From contig JAHEZD010000016.1 of the NCBI GenBank assembly GCA_023251255.1, forward strand, positions 1 to 64,000: a stretch of DNA of 64,000 bases, written 5' to 3'. This document shows, one piece after another, positions 7,745 to 17,219 of this stretch. Source of the DNA: Chitinophagaceae bacterium (GTDB taxonomy: Bacteria > Bacteroidota > Bacteroidia > Chitinophagales > Chitinophagaceae). The notes under the pieces are model-generated. The model was not told the DNA's origin. It saw only the letters and a list, made by a program, of their open reading frames with translations, and searched no databases. A program made the translations under genes and the position numbers. The first letter of the stretch is position 1. Each line of letters begins with the position of its first letter.

Positions 7745-9025
7745 TCACGAATTATTGCCGCAAGCGGCAGCATATAGCACCTGAACGGTTTCAGGTGTCT
7801 TTTGTGTGAGGATGATTTTTTTGTCGGCAATCATTTTTTCAAAGAGTGCTTGGTTATAATGCCGGATGGTAAGCAGCGACAGTCCTTTTTCTACCTGCAC
7901 ATCAAATACGGTAGATGCGGCGGCGGCCAACTGCTCTATCTTATCGCTCTTGTCATCCAGGCAAAGCTGTAAACTAATGGCACCTGTTTGTACAAGGTTG
8001 GGCTTGATTTTAAGTTGGGCAAAAATTTCATACAACTGTGCCATGGGCCTGTCGCCCACAAAACTGAAGTCCTGGCTGTGCAGGTGCATCAACGCTTGAT
8101 GCTGTTTTACCACAATGATTGGGGGCAGTCCCTTCACATGCTTTTTATGGATGACGGTTCCCGGTAACTGGGGGTCCAAGAAGCATTTTACATACATCGG
8201 GATTCCCTTGTTCTGTAAAGGCTTTATGGTTTTGGGATGTATTACCTGTGCACCATAATAGGCCATTTCAATGACTTCATCAAAATTGAGTTCACTGATC
8301 AATTGTGCATCGGGGAATTCCTTCGGGTCGGCATTCATGACTCCTTCCACATCCTTCCAGATGGTAAGGCTTTCTGCATTCAGTAAATTGGCAAAAATGG
8401 CTGCTGTATAATCGCTTCCTTCGCGGCCCAATGTGGTGCTTTCATTTTCATCTGTACAGCCTATAAAGCCTTGTGTGATGACAATACCTGTTTGAGTAAA
8501 CGTTTGGGTAATGATGGCCGTGTTCCTTGCAGTGATTTCAAAGTCCACATTGGCATCACGGAAATTGTTGTCTGTTCGGATAATGTCCCGCACGTCCCTC
8601 CATTCATTGTTGACTGCTGCCTCGTTGAGGTAATGGCTGATGATGCAGGTGCTGAGGAGTTCGCCCACACAAACAATCTGGTCATAGTAATAATCATATT
8701 TACGTACAGGCTTGTCATGCAGCAACCATTCCACTTCTGTAAAGAAGTCATTCAGTTGGTTCAAGCAGCCATTGTAATGGGTGACCAACAAATATTTTGC
8801 CGTGGTCAAGTGCTGGTTCTTCACCAGTTCAAACAATTGGAGGGCGTCGTCCTTCCTGCCCGCAAAAAAAGCTTCGGCCACTTTTTCCAAAGCATTGGTG
8901 GTTTTGCCCATGGCCGAAATAATGACCATCAATTGCTGGCCTTGGTATTCTTTGAGAATGGTAGCAATATTCTTTATCCTGTCTATTGAGTTGGCACTGG
9001 CCCCTCCGAATTTAAAAACCTTCAT
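7745..9025 (-). CDS. lysC: Aspartate kinase (monofunctional)
   Basis: The 426-residue enzyme phosphorylates L-aspartate with ATP, the first step to lysine, threonine and methionine. The N-terminal amino-acid-kinase domain has the diagnostic KFGGAS at residues 4-9, TLGREGSDYTAA in the middle and a DVEGVMNADPK segment. The C-terminal ~130 residues form ACT-type regulatory domains (FSFVGDRPMAQLYEIFAQLKI), through which family members sense lysine or threonine. There is no homoserine dehydrogenase fusion. It is convergent with tpiA and has no pathway partners nearby. Confidence 0.93.
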   Translation of the reverse strand: MKVFKFGGASANSIDRIKNIATILKEYQGQQLMVIISAMGKTTNALEKVAEAFFAGRKDDALQLFELVKNQHLTTAKYLLVTHYNGCLNQLNDFFTEVEWLLHDKPVRKYDYYYDQIVCVGELLSTCIISHYLNEAAVNNEWRDVRDIIRTDNNFRDANVDFEITARNTAIITQTFTQTGIVITQGFIGCTDENESTTLGREGSDYTAAIFANLLNAESLTIWKDVEGVMNADPKEFPDAQLISELNFDEVIEMAYYGAQVIHPKTIKPLQNKGIPMYVKCFLDPQLPGTVIHKKHVKGLPPIIVVKQHQALMHLHSQDFSFVGDRPMAQLYEIFAQLKIKPNLVQTGAISLQLCLDDKSDKIEQLAAAASTVFDVQVEKGLSLLTIRHYNQALFEKMIADKKIILTQKTPETVQVLYAAACGNNS

Positions 9026-9101
9026 GCTGAAATTTCAATGGGTGATATTGCAAATAGAAAAGTAAAAATCCAAATGCAAAAATGTTTTTGCACCAAAACA
9101 A

Positions 9102-9135
9102 AACAGTCCGCTATAAGGCGGACTGTTATTTCTTA
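9102..9135 (-). terminator. Bidirectional terminator between trxA and lysC
   Basis: Perfect 10-bp stem AACAGTCCGC (9102-9111) / GCGGACTGTT (9118-9127) with a 6-nt loop. On the minus strand it is followed by a T-rich run, as expected for the trxA terminator. Confidence 0.75.
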
Positions 9136-9151
9136 ATGACCCATCAATTAC

Positions 9152-9469
9152 TTATAAATGTGATTGGATTTTCTTGTCAAGCACACTTTTGGGTACGGCA
9201 CCAATTTGCTTGTCTACAATTTGGCCACCTTTAATGAAAAGGATAGCAGGAATGGAAGTGATACCATAATCAACACTGAGATTGGGGTTATTGTCCACGT
9301 TCACTTTGCCTACATTTACCTTGCCTTCATATTCCTTTGCCAATTCTTCTACTACAGGTCCAATTGCGCGGCAGGGACCACACCATTCTGCCCAGAAATC
9401 CACTACGGTTAATTTGTCGCTATCAAGAACAGTTGTTTTGAAATTTGCGTCTGTTAGTTCTAATGCCAT
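9152..9469 (-). CDS. trxA: Thioredoxin
   Basis: A classic 105-residue cytosolic thioredoxin that reduces protein disulfides. The WCGPC active site occupies residues 29-33, the cis-proline lies in TSIPAILF, and the length is standard. It is monocistronic: a -7 promoter element lies ~50 bp upstream on the minus strand (9519-9526), and a strong hairpin terminator follows at 9102-9127. Thioredoxin-reductase genes are not adjacent. Confidence 0.97.
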   Translation of the reverse strand: MALELTDANFKTTVLDSDKLTVVDFWAEWCGPCRAIGPVVEELAKEYEGKVNVGKVNVDNNPNLSVDYGITSIPAILFIKGGQIVDKQIGAVPKSVLDKKIQSHL

Positions 9470-9518
9470 GATATTTCGTTTAAATTTTTTGTTTGAAATG
9501 TTATTCGGGAAAAGAGTT

Positions 9519-9526
9519 CAAAAATA
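9519..9526 (-). promoter_or_regulatory. Bacteroidota -7 promoter element for trxA
   Basis: On the minus strand the bases read TATTTTTG, a match to TAnnTTTG, about 50 bases upstream of the trxA ATG. Confidence 0.5.
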
Positions 9527-9640
9527 AATCCAAGCTTTGGATTATGCTTAATTGACTTTTCCACTTGTGTGATTTATGACGAAACTGGCTGGTTTTACTG
9601 ACAAGGGGGCAGAAACAATTTTGCATCTCGTAAATTATTA

Positions 9641-9807
9641 ACTGATGTCAGGTTGAGCCTGCCTTTGCCGGCAGGCAGGCTTGTCGAAACCTGTTTGGAA
9701 ACCAGATCGCCTTCGGGTAGTTCGGCAAGCCCGCCTGAATGACAAGTCGGGCAGGCTCACTATGACAAGGCTGACATTGTTCCCACAATCTTTGCGTAAC
9801 AGCAGTT
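9641..9807. repeat. Palindromic REP-like repeat, ACTGATG-ended subtype
   Basis: A ~167-bp imperfect palindrome: ACTGATGTCAGGTTGAGCC at the left, GCTTGTCGAAACC inside, and CTGACATTGTTCCCACAATC with TTTGCGTAACAGCAGTT at the right. Related copies lie at about 19173, 21331, 24618 and 58668. This one fills the gap between trxA and the receiver gene. Confidence 0.8.
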
Positions 9808-9808
9808 A

Positions 9809-10285
9809 TTAAGAAAGGAGGCTTTGCCTTGCCAGGAATTCCAACTTGTCATTGGCATCAATTAGTTTATCGGTAAGTTCCACGTTCTGTTTGCGTAGCT
9901 GGTACAGTTCAAAAGCTTTGTACACAAAAATGCGCACATCCTCTTCCACCCATGGTTTGGGAAGGTACTTGTAGACCTGGCCTATATTGATGGCATCTAT
10001 TACGGCACTTATATCGGTATATCCTGTAATCAGGATCCTTATTGGTTCCGGATAAATGGGAATAATGGATTCGAAAAATTCAATGCCTGTCATTTTGGGC
10101 ATTCTTTGGTCGCTGAGTATTACATGAATGGGCTCTTCTTCAGTGCTTTCATCCAGGATTTTCCTTGCCTGCTCGGCAGATTCCGCAATGGAAACGTTGA
10201 ACATACGCCTAAAAGCAGCTTTAAATGACACAAGATTGTGTGCTTCGTCATCAATATACAAGACGTTAATATTTTTTTCTTCCAT
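9809..10285 (-). CDS. Single-domain response regulator with short C-terminal helix
   Basis: A CheY-like receiver. Counting from the MEEKNIN start at 10285, the phospho-acceptor is Asp59 in LSDQRMP; the acidic pair is in YIDDEAHN and the conserved lysine in KPW. An upstream in-frame ATG at 10297 adds four residues. The ~40-residue tail (LYQLRKQNVELTDKLIDANDK) is helical, with no DNA-binding or enzymatic output domain. Its receiver closely resembles that of the receiver-kinase hybrid at 13377, so both are probably phosphorylated by the kinase in the facing operon. It is divergently transcribed from that operon. Confidence 0.85.
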   Translation of the reverse strand: MEEKNINVLYIDDEAHNLVSFKAAFRRMFNVSIAESAEQARKILDESTEEEPIHVILSDQRMPKMTGIEFFESIIPIYPEPIRILITGYTDISAVIDAINIGQVYKYLPKPWVEEDVRIFVYKAFELYQLRKQNVELTDKLIDANDKLEFLARQSLLS

Positions 10286-10345
10286 GGTCATATACATAGG
10301 TTATTTGGTAAATGATAAGTTATGCAAAGAAAAGAACGCAAAATG

Positions 10346-10380
10346 TTTGCAATAATTATGGGAAGCCAGATATAGTTTTG
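10346..10380 (+). promoter_or_regulatory. Promoter of the signalling operon (TTTG / TAGTTTTG)
   Basis: TTTG at 10346-10349 and TAGTTTTG at 10373-10380, 23 bases apart, resemble the Bacteroidota -33/-7 pair. The operon's first ATG lies 61 bases further on. Confidence 0.5.
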
Positions 10381-10441
10381 CAGTATTTTACGTTATTATA
10401 GTCATTGAACTGACAATTAGACCATACAATAGAAGAACCAG

Positions 10442-11197
10442 ATGAACACCGATATCCGAATAAGGGCTTTTAGGGCAACTGATGATCCTGACACCTGCCA
10501 AAAATTTATTGAGGGTCACAGGACCGTTCTGGAGAACCATGGCATTACCAAAGTCACTTCTTCCAATAACGAGTGGGCCAAAAGTAATGCGGTTTTTGTG
10601 GTGGTGGTGGAAACATTGGATGGCGAAAAATTGTATGGCGGTTCAAGGGTACATGCTGCAGATGGCAAAACGCCTTTGCCCATAGAATCGGCCACAGAGG
10701 ATATGGACCCCAAAATAAATGAAGTGGTAGCACATCATGCACAAAACGGCACTGGGGAGCTATGCGGATTATGGAATTCAAGGGAGGTGGCAGGTTTGGG
10801 TGTGGGGAGTTTATTTGCATCGAGGGCGGCTGTGGTGATAGCCAGCCAGATAGGGCTGAACACCATGTTCTCCTTATGCTCCCCTGCAACAGTCCGGTTC
10901 AACCAATGGATCGGGAGCCAGGTATTGAAATCGGTAGGTAATGAGGGTACATTTTATTATCCCAAAATAGATCTCCTGGCCACTGCTGTTTTTTTGGACG
11001 ATGCCATCAGTTTGAACAATGCACATCCATCTGAAAGGGAAAAGATGCTGCATTTAAGGGACCATTTGAACTGCGTAATTACGGAACAGTCACCTTTCAA
11101 GAAAGTGGAAGTTAATGTGCATTATGATTTGGTGGTGGCTTCTGCAAGAAAGGATGAATTCCATATTAAAAAGCCTTTCATAAAAGAAGCTGTTTAA
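10442..11197 (+). CDS. GNAT-fold acyltransferase, autoinducer/N-acyl-amino-acid synthase-like
   Basis: The 251-residue protein opens MNTDIRIRAFRATDDPDTCQKF and carries a segment (CGLWNSREVAGLGVGSLFASRAAVVIASQIGLN) that resembles the acyl-CoA/ACP-binding region of GNAT proteins, especially the branch containing N-acyl-amino-acid and homoserine-lactone synthases. The assignment is from pattern, and the substrate is unknown. It is the first gene of a tight operon: its stop is 3 bp before the start of a 7TMR-DISM histidine kinase, followed by a receiver-kinase hybrid and a membrane protein. The context suggests it makes or modifies a small molecule sensed or controlled by the kinases (inference). 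Confidence 0.6.
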   Translation: MNTDIRIRAFRATDDPDTCQKFIEGHRTVLENHGITKVTSSNNEWAKSNAVFVVVVETLDGEKLYGGSRVHAADGKTPLPIESATEDMDPKINEVVAHHAQNGTGELCGLWNSREVAGLGVGSLFASRAAVVIASQIGLNTMFSLCSPATVRFNQWIGSQVLKSVGNEGTFYYPKIDLLATAVFLDDAISLNNAHPSEREKMLHLRDHLNCVITEQSPFKKVEVNVHYDLVVASARKDEFHIKKPFIKEAV

Positions 11198-11200
11198 TCA

Positions 11201-13366
11201 ATGAGATTTTTATTCCTAACCCTATTTGGTCTTGCCATTCAGTATGCTGCACTTGCGCAGGATACTATTTACCTTTCCAATACATCCGTTAACCAACCAA
11301 TAGGCAATAAGGTTACTGTATATGTGGACAGTTTCAGTAAGTACTCGAATGCCAGTATGCCCCCTGTATCCCTGTTTAAGAATTCAGGAGAGAAAGTGCC
11401 CACTTACCTAATGCCAAAGAACAATATTTGGTTGAGATTGGTGGTCAAGAATACATCCCCAAAAACTGATTATTTCCTTTTCAGTATCCAATATGCCAAT
11501 ATTCCCGAGCTGCAATTCTTTGAGAGGGACAGCCTAGGTGCGTTGAAGCCCACATTACTTACGGGAAGCAGCCATCCGTTTATCAGTAGAAATATAGAAG
11601 ATGCCAACTTTACGTATAAATTACATGTGAACCTGAACGACGTGCATGAATATTGGGTGCATATAAAGAGTACACACCCTGTGCAGTTGCCCATGTTTGT
11701 GCGCACACCTGTTCAGTACAACAAAGCCAGCATACAGGAAACGCTGATCATTGGATTGTATGCCGGCATCATCATGGCTATATTGTTCTATAATTTGTTC
11801 CTTTTCTTTTCCACAAAGGATACCAATTATTTGATGTACGTGCTGTACCTGTTCTCCTTATTAATTGCACAATTGACCTTTTCTGGATGGGTGTTCAAGT
11901 TTCTCTGGCCCAATAGCCCATCGTGGAACCAATATGCAGTTATTTTCACATCGTCCCTACCGGGCGTTACGGGGCTTATCTTTTCCTTGAAGTTCCTACA
12001 TGTAAAGCGCTATTCGAAATTCCTCTCGTACATCTATATTGGTGTAACAATACTGTACAGTTTTGTAGGTATTTTTTGCTTCCTGATGCCACATTCCGTT
12101 GGCTACGCCCTTTTAACTTACGGTGGCATTGCTGGTGGGCTGCTGCTGATTGTTTCGTCTGGGTACATTGCCTACAAAGGGTACAGGCCAGCTTATTACT
12201 ATTTTATTGCCTGGTTCCTGTTTGCATTGGGGAGGCAGGTGCTTTCATTGCGCAACCTGGACATATTGCCCTACAATGCATTTACCAGTTACATACTTTA
12301 TATCGGTTCCGCCCTGGAAGCCATACTACTTTCATTGGCATTGGCAGACAGGATAAACCTTCTTCAGAAAGAGAAGAACTTTTCCCAGGCAGAGGCGCTG
12401 AAAGTATCGCAGGAGAACGAAAAGCTGATCAAGGAGCAGAACATTGTTTTGGAAGGGAAAGTGGCCGAAAGGACGATGGAACTCACTGCTACCAATAACC
12501 AGCTTAACCAAACATTGACCGATCTGCAGGATGCACAGATCCAATTGGTGGAAGCGGAGAAAATGGCTTCACTGGGCCAGCTTACTGCTGGAATTGCCCA
12601 TGAAATAAATAACCCGATCAATTTTGTGAAGTCCAATATCAAGCCGCTGCAATTGGACATTAAGGACCTGATAGAAGTGATTGATGAATACGATAAACTG
12701 CATGCTACTGATGCAGCAGACGTTCCCCAGCAATTAAAGGGCATTGACAAGCTCAAGAAGAAAATTGATGTTGGTTATATAAAAACGGAAATTGTTAATT
12801 TAATGAAGGGCATTGAAGAAGGTGCCGAACGCACGGCAGAGATTGTACGGGGGTTGAGGACATTCAGCAGGTTGGATGAAGGTGAACTGAAGGTGGTGAA
12901 TATCCATGAGGGGATAGACTCAACATTGGTGCTATTGCGCAATATGGTGCCCTCCGATGTTGAGGTAGAAAGGAATTACCATGCAGTGGGCGATATCGAA
13001 TGCTACCCCGGTAAGCTCAACCAGGTATTCATGAACATTATCAGCAATGGTTTGCAGGCCATCAAGGAAAACAGCACCAGCGGTAATCCCGGCAAGATAA
13101 CCATTGGTACAAAAGATATTGGCAATGCCATTGAAATCAGCATCAAGGACACGGGAAAGGGAATGACGGAAGAAGTGAAGCACAAGATTTTTGATCCATT
13201 CTTCACGACCAAAGATGTAGGGGAGGGGACGGGTTTGGGACTTTCCATTGTATTCAAGATCATCCAAAAACATCAAGGTAAAATTGATGTAATAACTTCA
13301 CCCGGCAACGGTGCTGAATTTGTATTAACTTTATTCCATACTTTACCGCAATCTGCCATTGCATAA
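11201..13366 (+). CDS. 7TMR-DISM sensor histidine kinase
   Basis: The 721-residue membrane sensor kinase starts with a cleavable signal peptide ([10 protein letters not shown]). A ~160-residue extracytoplasmic 7TMR-DISM extracellular domain follows, which often binds carbohydrates or similar ligands. Seven hydrophobic helices span ~180-390. A cytoplasmic coiled coil (~400-455) leads to the kinase core: phospho-accepting His467 in [13 protein letters not shown]-box [16 protein letters not shown]1 DTGKGM and G2 GTGLGLSI. It sits 3 bp after the acyltransferase gene and 10 bp before the receiver-kinase gene, so the proteins are presumably co-expressed and phosphorelay partners. The ligand is unknown. 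Confidence 0.93.
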   Translation: MRFLFLTLFGLAIQYAALAQDTIYLSNTSVNQPIGNKVTVYVDSFSKYSNASMPPVSLFKNSGEKVPTYLMPKNNIWLRLVVKNTSPKTDYFLFSIQYANIPELQFFERDSLGALKPTLLTGSSHPFISRNIEDANFTYKLHVNLNDVHEYWVHIKSTHPVQLPMFVRTPVQYNKASIQETLIIGLYAGIIMAILFYNLFLFFSTKDTNYLMYVLYLFSLLIAQLTFSGWVFKFLWPNSPSWNQYAVIFTSSLPGVTGLIFSLKFLHVKRYSKFLSYIYIGVTILYSFVGIFCFLMPHSVGYALLTYGGIAGGLLLIVSSGYIAYKGYRPAYYYFIAWFLFALGRQVLSLRNLDILPYNAFTSYILYIGSALEAILLSLALADRINLLQKEKNFSQAEALKVSQENEKLIKEQNIVLEGKVAERTMELTATNNQLNQTLTDLQDAQIQLVEAEKMASLGQLTAGIAHEINNPINFVKSNIKPLQLDIKDLIEVIDEYDKLHATDAADVPQQLKGIDKLKKKIDVGYIKTEIVNLMKGIEEGAERTAEIVRGLRTFSRLDEGELKVVNIHEGIDSTLVLLRNMVPSDVEVERNYHAVGDIECYPGKLNQVFMNIISNGLQAIKENSTSGNPGKITIGTKDIGNAIEISIKDTGKGMTEEVKHKIFDPFFTTKDVGEGTGLGLSIVFKIIQKHQGKIDVITSPGNGAEFVLTLFHTLPQSAIA

Positions 13367-13376
13367 AACCTGCCCC

Positions 13377-14477
13377 ATGACCGATAACAGTGAAAAAATA
13401 AAGATATTGTACGTGGATGATGAGGGCAATAACCTCACGGCCTTTCAAGCAAGCTTTAGAAGGGACTATGAAATTTACACTGCAACTTCTGTGGCAGAAG
13501 GCATGAACATACTTACCGAACATGAGGTACATGTGATTGTGGCAGACCAGCGGATGCCAAGGGCAACTGGTGTTGAGTTTTTTAATATCATACGCAAAGC
13601 ATATCCCGATCCTGTTAGGATACTACTTACCGGATTTACTGATATAGAAGCCATCATTGATGCAATCAACCGGGGAGAAATATTCCGTTACCTGAAGAAA
13701 CCTTGGGATGAACTTGAAATTAGGACAGCTATCCAGAATGCCTATGAAGTATACCGTACAAGAAAGGAACTGAGCACAAAGATTGCCGAACTGGAAAAGG
13801 CAAATGATGAACTGAACCGTTTTGTATATAGTACTTCCCATGACCTTCGTTCACCTCTGGCAAGTATTATGGGCGTTCTCAATCTGGCCAAGATGGAGAA
13901 ATCTGTGGAGGACCCTAATGGTTATATGGGCATGATTGAAACCTGCGTGAACCGTATGGATATTTTCATTCATAAGATTATCGAATATTACAAGAGCATT
14001 CGGGTAGAGAATGTTTACGAAAACATAGATTTCAGGAAATTGATGCATGAATGCATTGAGATGTGCAAGATGCAGAACCCGAAGGTTGTATTTGATGTGA
14101 AAATAAACCAAACTGTATCGTTCAATGGTGATGAGTTCAGGTTGTCGGTTATCATGAACAACCTTATTTCCAATGCGGTGAAATACCAGAAACCGGAGGA
14201 GGACCATCCAACGGTGAAGATGAACGTGAACGTATACGAACACCAAGCGGAGATTGACATCGTGGACAATGGTGTTGGTATATTAAGTGACCATTTGAAA
14301 AACATTTTTAACATGTTTTTCCGCAGCAGCAATAATGTTACAGGATTGGGCATTGGCCTATATATAGTTAAGGAAGCCCTTACGAGAATTGGCGGTAATA
14401 TTTCCGTGGAATCCGAAAAGGGTATTGGAACGAGGTTCGTTGTTATAGTGCCGAACAAGAAACTAACTGATATTTAG
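13377..14477 (+). CDS. Receiver-histidine kinase hybrid
   Basis: The 366-residue soluble protein has an N-terminal receiver (acidic pair in YVDDEGNN, phospho-acceptor Asp57 in VADQRMP, KKPW lysine). A coiled coil around 130-148 follows, then a HisKA domain with His155 in STSHDLRSPLASI, and a HATPase domain (N-box NNLISNAVKYQ, DNGVGI, GLGIGLYIVKE). The order REC-HK suggests that phosphorylation of the receiver controls the kinase downstream, forming a relay with the membrane kinase encoded just upstream. The ATG at 13377 is chosen; an in-frame TTG at 13359 would overlap the previous gene. The stop codon abuts the next ATG. Confidence 0.92.
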   Translation: MTDNSEKIKILYVDDEGNNLTAFQASFRRDYEIYTATSVAEGMNILTEHEVHVIVADQRMPRATGVEFFNIIRKAYPDPVRILLTGFTDIEAIIDAINRGEIFRYLKKPWDELEIRTAIQNAYEVYRTRKELSTKIAELEKANDELNRFVYSTSHDLRSPLASIMGVLNLAKMEKSVEDPNGYMGMIETCVNRMDIFIHKIIEYYKSIRVENVYENIDFRKLMHECIEMCKMQNPKVVFDVKINQTVSFNGDEFRLSVIMNNLISNAVKYQKPEEDHPTVKMNVNVYEHQAEIDIVDNGVGILSDHLKNIFNMFFRSSNNVTGLGIGLYIVKEALTRIGGNISVESEKGIGTRFVVIVPNKKLTDI

Positions 14478-14972
14478 ATGGCCGCCACTACCCATAGGAG
14501 ACTGCTGTTCAGGATAAGGGCCCTGCTGGTATTTTTTGCAGTATCACTTGCCATCAGTGGCATTACCGCTTTCCCCATTGAAACGGAACTGCACTGGCTC
14601 TTGCAGCATCCCAGTTTGATTCCCGATATGATGGAAGGCTTTATCGGCAGGGCCTATGATGCCATTGCTACTACCAACAAAAATTATCCTTCACTGGCCT
14701 ATGGCTATGATTGGCTTGCTTTTGCACATATTGTTTTTGCATTGATGTTCATAGGGCCTTACAGGGACCCCGTGAAAAACATTTGGGTGATTGAATGGGC
14801 CATGCTGGCATGTGTGGCTATCTTCCCCGTTGCTTTCTTTGCTGGTCCAGTAAGGCAGATTCCTGTTTATTGGAGCTTGATTGATTGCAGCTTTGGGGTT
14901 ATCGGCATCATTCCTTTATGGATTTGCAGGAAATGGATCAAGCGATTGGAGGCACTCAATAATCAAGTATGA
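14478..14972 (+). CDS. Hypothetical four-helix membrane protein
   Basis: 164 residues with about four transmembrane segments (LLVFFAVSLAISGITAF, YDWLAFAHIVFALMFIG, WAMLACVAIFPVAFFAG, CSFGVIGIIPLWIC). The ATG directly follows the stop of the receiver-kinase gene with no spacer, so it is the last gene of the signalling operon. No catalytic motif is visible. The loop after helix 1 is rich in aromatic and acidic residues (MMEGFIGRAYDAIATTNKNY). It could be a signalling accessory or a transport component. Confidence 0.75.
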   Translation: MAATTHRRLLFRIRALLVFFAVSLAISGITAFPIETELHWLLQHPSLIPDMMEGFIGRAYDAIATTNKNYPSLAYGYDWLAFAHIVFALMFIGPYRDPVKNIWVIEWAMLACVAIFPVAFFAGPVRQIPVYWSLIDCSFGVIGIIPLWICRKWIKRLEALNNQV

Positions 14973-15134
14973 TTGTGATAAGGGGCTGATATGTATAAAT
15001 GTTTATGTTCTGTGAAAATTGTTCTACAAATAGGCCGGCCGGTCCTAGAATATGGTAACAACTTGTAAAAATTGATTGCCCCATTTCAAAAAGCCAGTAC
15101 AAGCTTTTACATTCGTTGGGCAAAAAAATACCTA

Positions 15135-15749
15135 TTGAAAAAAATACTCTTCCTCATTGCCTGTTGCTGCTGCACAGCAGCATTTGCTCAGGATACCTGT
15201 TACTTGAAAATTCATTTTCTATATGGTTCAAAACCGTTAAGGAAGTACAGGGATTCCGAAAAGAAATGGTTTGGTGGCGTACTTGGTGGGCATGTGGGCA
15301 TTGAGGGCGATACCAACAAGATTCTGAACTTTGTGCATACCGGCAGTTTCCACGTGTTCAGTGAAAAGAGCAATCGGCACAGCAAGTATACCATTCATGC
15401 ACCCAATGATTTCTATAGCATATTGAGCCATAATGACGACAGCGCCAAACGTACCATTGTGTATGTGCCCATAACAAAGCAGCAAAAACATGTTTTTGAC
15501 AGTATCCAGAATGCTTACCTCCAACAGACACCCTATGATTATGCCCTGTTTGGCATGAGGTGCGGTGCAGCTTCCTATGAAATACTCAGCAAATTGGATA
15601 TTCTACCAGCTTATTCTTATAGTAAGACCTATACAAAAATTTTCTATCCCAAAAAACTGAGAAGCAGGCTTTTGAAAAAAGCTGCCGAAAATGGATGGGC
15701 AGTGGAAACGCACAATGGCTGCCCCAAAAGGAAGTGGGAAGAGGATTAG
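15135..15749 (+). CDS. Secreted protein with possible NlpC/P60-like His-Cys motif
   Basis: A 204-residue exported protein. The TTG at 15135 gives MKKILFLIACCCCTAAFAQ, a good signal peptide, whereas the longer frame from 15072 adds 21 residues of non-signal sequence. The mature region has GGHVGIE (His53) and FGMRCGAASYEIL (Cys143), the sort of His...Cys arrangement found in permuted papain-fold (NlpC/P60, LRAT-like) hydrolases. This is inference from motif shape only. Its stop overlaps by four bases the convergent stop of the SRPBCC gene. Confidence 0.65.
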   Translation: MKKILFLIACCCCTAAFAQDTCYLKIHFLYGSKPLRKYRDSEKKWFGGVLGGHVGIEGDTNKILNFVHTGSFHVFSEKSNRHSKYTIHAPNDFYSILSHNDDSAKRTIVYVPITKQQKHVFDSIQNAYLQQTPYDYALFGMRCGAASYEILSKLDILPAYSYSKTYTKIFYPKKLRSRLLKKAAENGWAVETHNGCPKRKWEED

Positions 15750-16183
15750 GCTTCCTTTTCTTCCAATAATTTCTTCAGGCTATCCAGCACTTTGTTCCAG
15801 TTTTCCTCGGAGTGTTCCTTCATTTTATCATCAGGAATGTTTTCCTGCGTAATGGTAAGGTCGGTACAGCCTTCGCCTGCTGTGAGTATATAGGAAACGG
15901 TCACGTAATTTTCCGGCTTGTCTTCTATACCGGACATGGAGCTCCAGTAACTGTAACTGAACAGTTCATTGGGTATGGACTCCAGAATGGTACCTTTATC
16001 CTCATAAGTTTTGCCCTGCCATTCGCCTTTAAAGATCAATGGGCTTCCCACTTTCCAGTCGGAAATGGCATTTGTCCCAAAGAAATATTGTTTGATAATG
16101 GATGGGGTGGTCAATGCTTGCCATACTTTGGAAACGGGTACATCAATGGTTGTGCTTGCCTTGCCAGTTATATTGCTTTTCAT
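15746..16183 (-). CDS. SRPBCC (AHSA1-type) domain protein
   Basis: The 145-residue START-like fold protein has the AHSA1 features IDVPVSKVWQALTTPSIIKQYFFG, WKVGSPLIFKGEW and the terminal helix NWNKVLDSLKKLLEE. Such small proteins bind hydrophobic ligands or act as co-chaperone-like modules; the ligand is unknown. The ATG at 16183 (MKSNITGKAS) is preferred because the 18 residues before it in the open frame do not resemble the family. One of three SRPBCC genes in the window, not adjacent to the others. Confidence 0.85.
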   Translation of the reverse strand: MKSNITGKASTTIDVPVSKVWQALTTPSIIKQYFFGTNAISDWKVGSPLIFKGEWQGKTYEDKGTILESIPNELFSYSYWSSMSGIEDKPENYVTVSYILTAGEGCTDLTITQENIPDDKMKEHSEENWNKVLDSLKKLLEEKEA

Positions 16184-16320
16184 TTGATTGTTTTTCCTGT
16201 ACCTATGAAAAATTAATGCCAAGAATATTTTGTACATAAAAGGGTATCGGATAGACTGTTTGCCTAGTTTTTTCTACAACATTGTATATTCATGCTTCTA
16301 GCATAACTAAAAAACTTGTC

Positions 16321-17154
16321 TTGAAAAAATCCATTTATACGGTATTGTGCCTCTTGGCCTGTCTGTCGTTCAGTTGCTTGCATGCCCAGGAGGGGGCCAA
16401 GCCATTCCAGGTAATCGGTTTCTATACTGGCAGGAACGACCCCGCACATATAAGCTATGTACATGAGGCCAACAGATGGTTTGCAGGAATGGCAACCAAG
16501 CACAACTTCAGGTACGACTCCACCAGTAACTGGAACAACATGACCGATAGCTTTCTTGCCAGGTACCAAGTGGTTCTTTTCCTGGATACAAGGCCAGACT
16601 CCCTGGACCAGCGGGAGGCATTTGAGCGGTATATGAAGCATGGTGGGGCATGGATGGGTTTCCATTTTGCTGCATTTGCGTTATCCCCCTCCAGTTACCC
16701 TCAAAACTGGGACTGGTACCATAATGAATTCCTCGGCTCGGGTGAATACGGGGGCAATACATGGAGGCCTACGGGTGCCTTTTTACATGTGGAGGATACG
16801 AAGCATCCTTCCACAAGCAATTTGCCTGCACTGTTCAAATCATCACCCAATGAATGGTACAGATGGGAAAAGGACCTAAGGAACAACCCTGATATAAACA
16901 TCCTGCTTTCCATCGACTCCGCCAGTTTTCCTTTGGGCACTGGACCCAAGCAACATGAAATATGGCATAGTGGTTATTACCCTGTTGCGTGGAGCAACAA
17001 GCAATACAAAATGGTCTATGTGAACATGGGTCACAATGATATGGACTATGAACATGGTACCAACAAGGAACTTTCCTTAACTTTCGGCAATCAAATACAG
17101 GACCAGTTCATCCTTGACGCTTTACTATGGCTTGGCAGGAACAGAAGGAAATAG
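16321..17154 (+). CDS. ThuA-like domain secreted protein
   Basis: The TTG start at 16321 gives a 277-residue protein with a signal peptide (MKKSIYTVLCLLACLSFSC, cleavage near HAQ). The mature part matches the ThuA-like class I glutamine-amidotransferase fold: KPFQVIGFYTGRND, YQVVLFLDTRPDS, GGAWMGFHFAAF, WDWYHNEFLGS and KMVYVNMGHNDMDYE. ThuA-like proteins in Bacteroidota are often linked to sugar metabolism, but the exact reaction is not established. It could be a lipoprotein, since cysteines precede the predicted cleavage site. No sugar-utilisation genes are adjacent. Confidence 0.85.
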   Translation: MKKSIYTVLCLLACLSFSCLHAQEGAKPFQVIGFYTGRNDPAHISYVHEANRWFAGMATKHNFRYDSTSNWNNMTDSFLARYQVVLFLDTRPDSLDQREAFERYMKHGGAWMGFHFAAFALSPSSYPQNWDWYHNEFLGSGEYGGNTWRPTGAFLHVEDTKHPSTSNLPALFKSSPNEWYRWEKDLRNNPDINILLSIDSASFPLGTGPKQHEIWHSGYYPVAWSNKQYKMVYVNMGHNDMDYEHGTNKELSLTFGNQIQDQFILDALLWLGRNRRK

Positions 17155-17219
17155 TTCTGCACTCTCTTTGTGCATATTGAATACCAAGACTACATTCATC
17201 TACACGCTAAATATTGATT

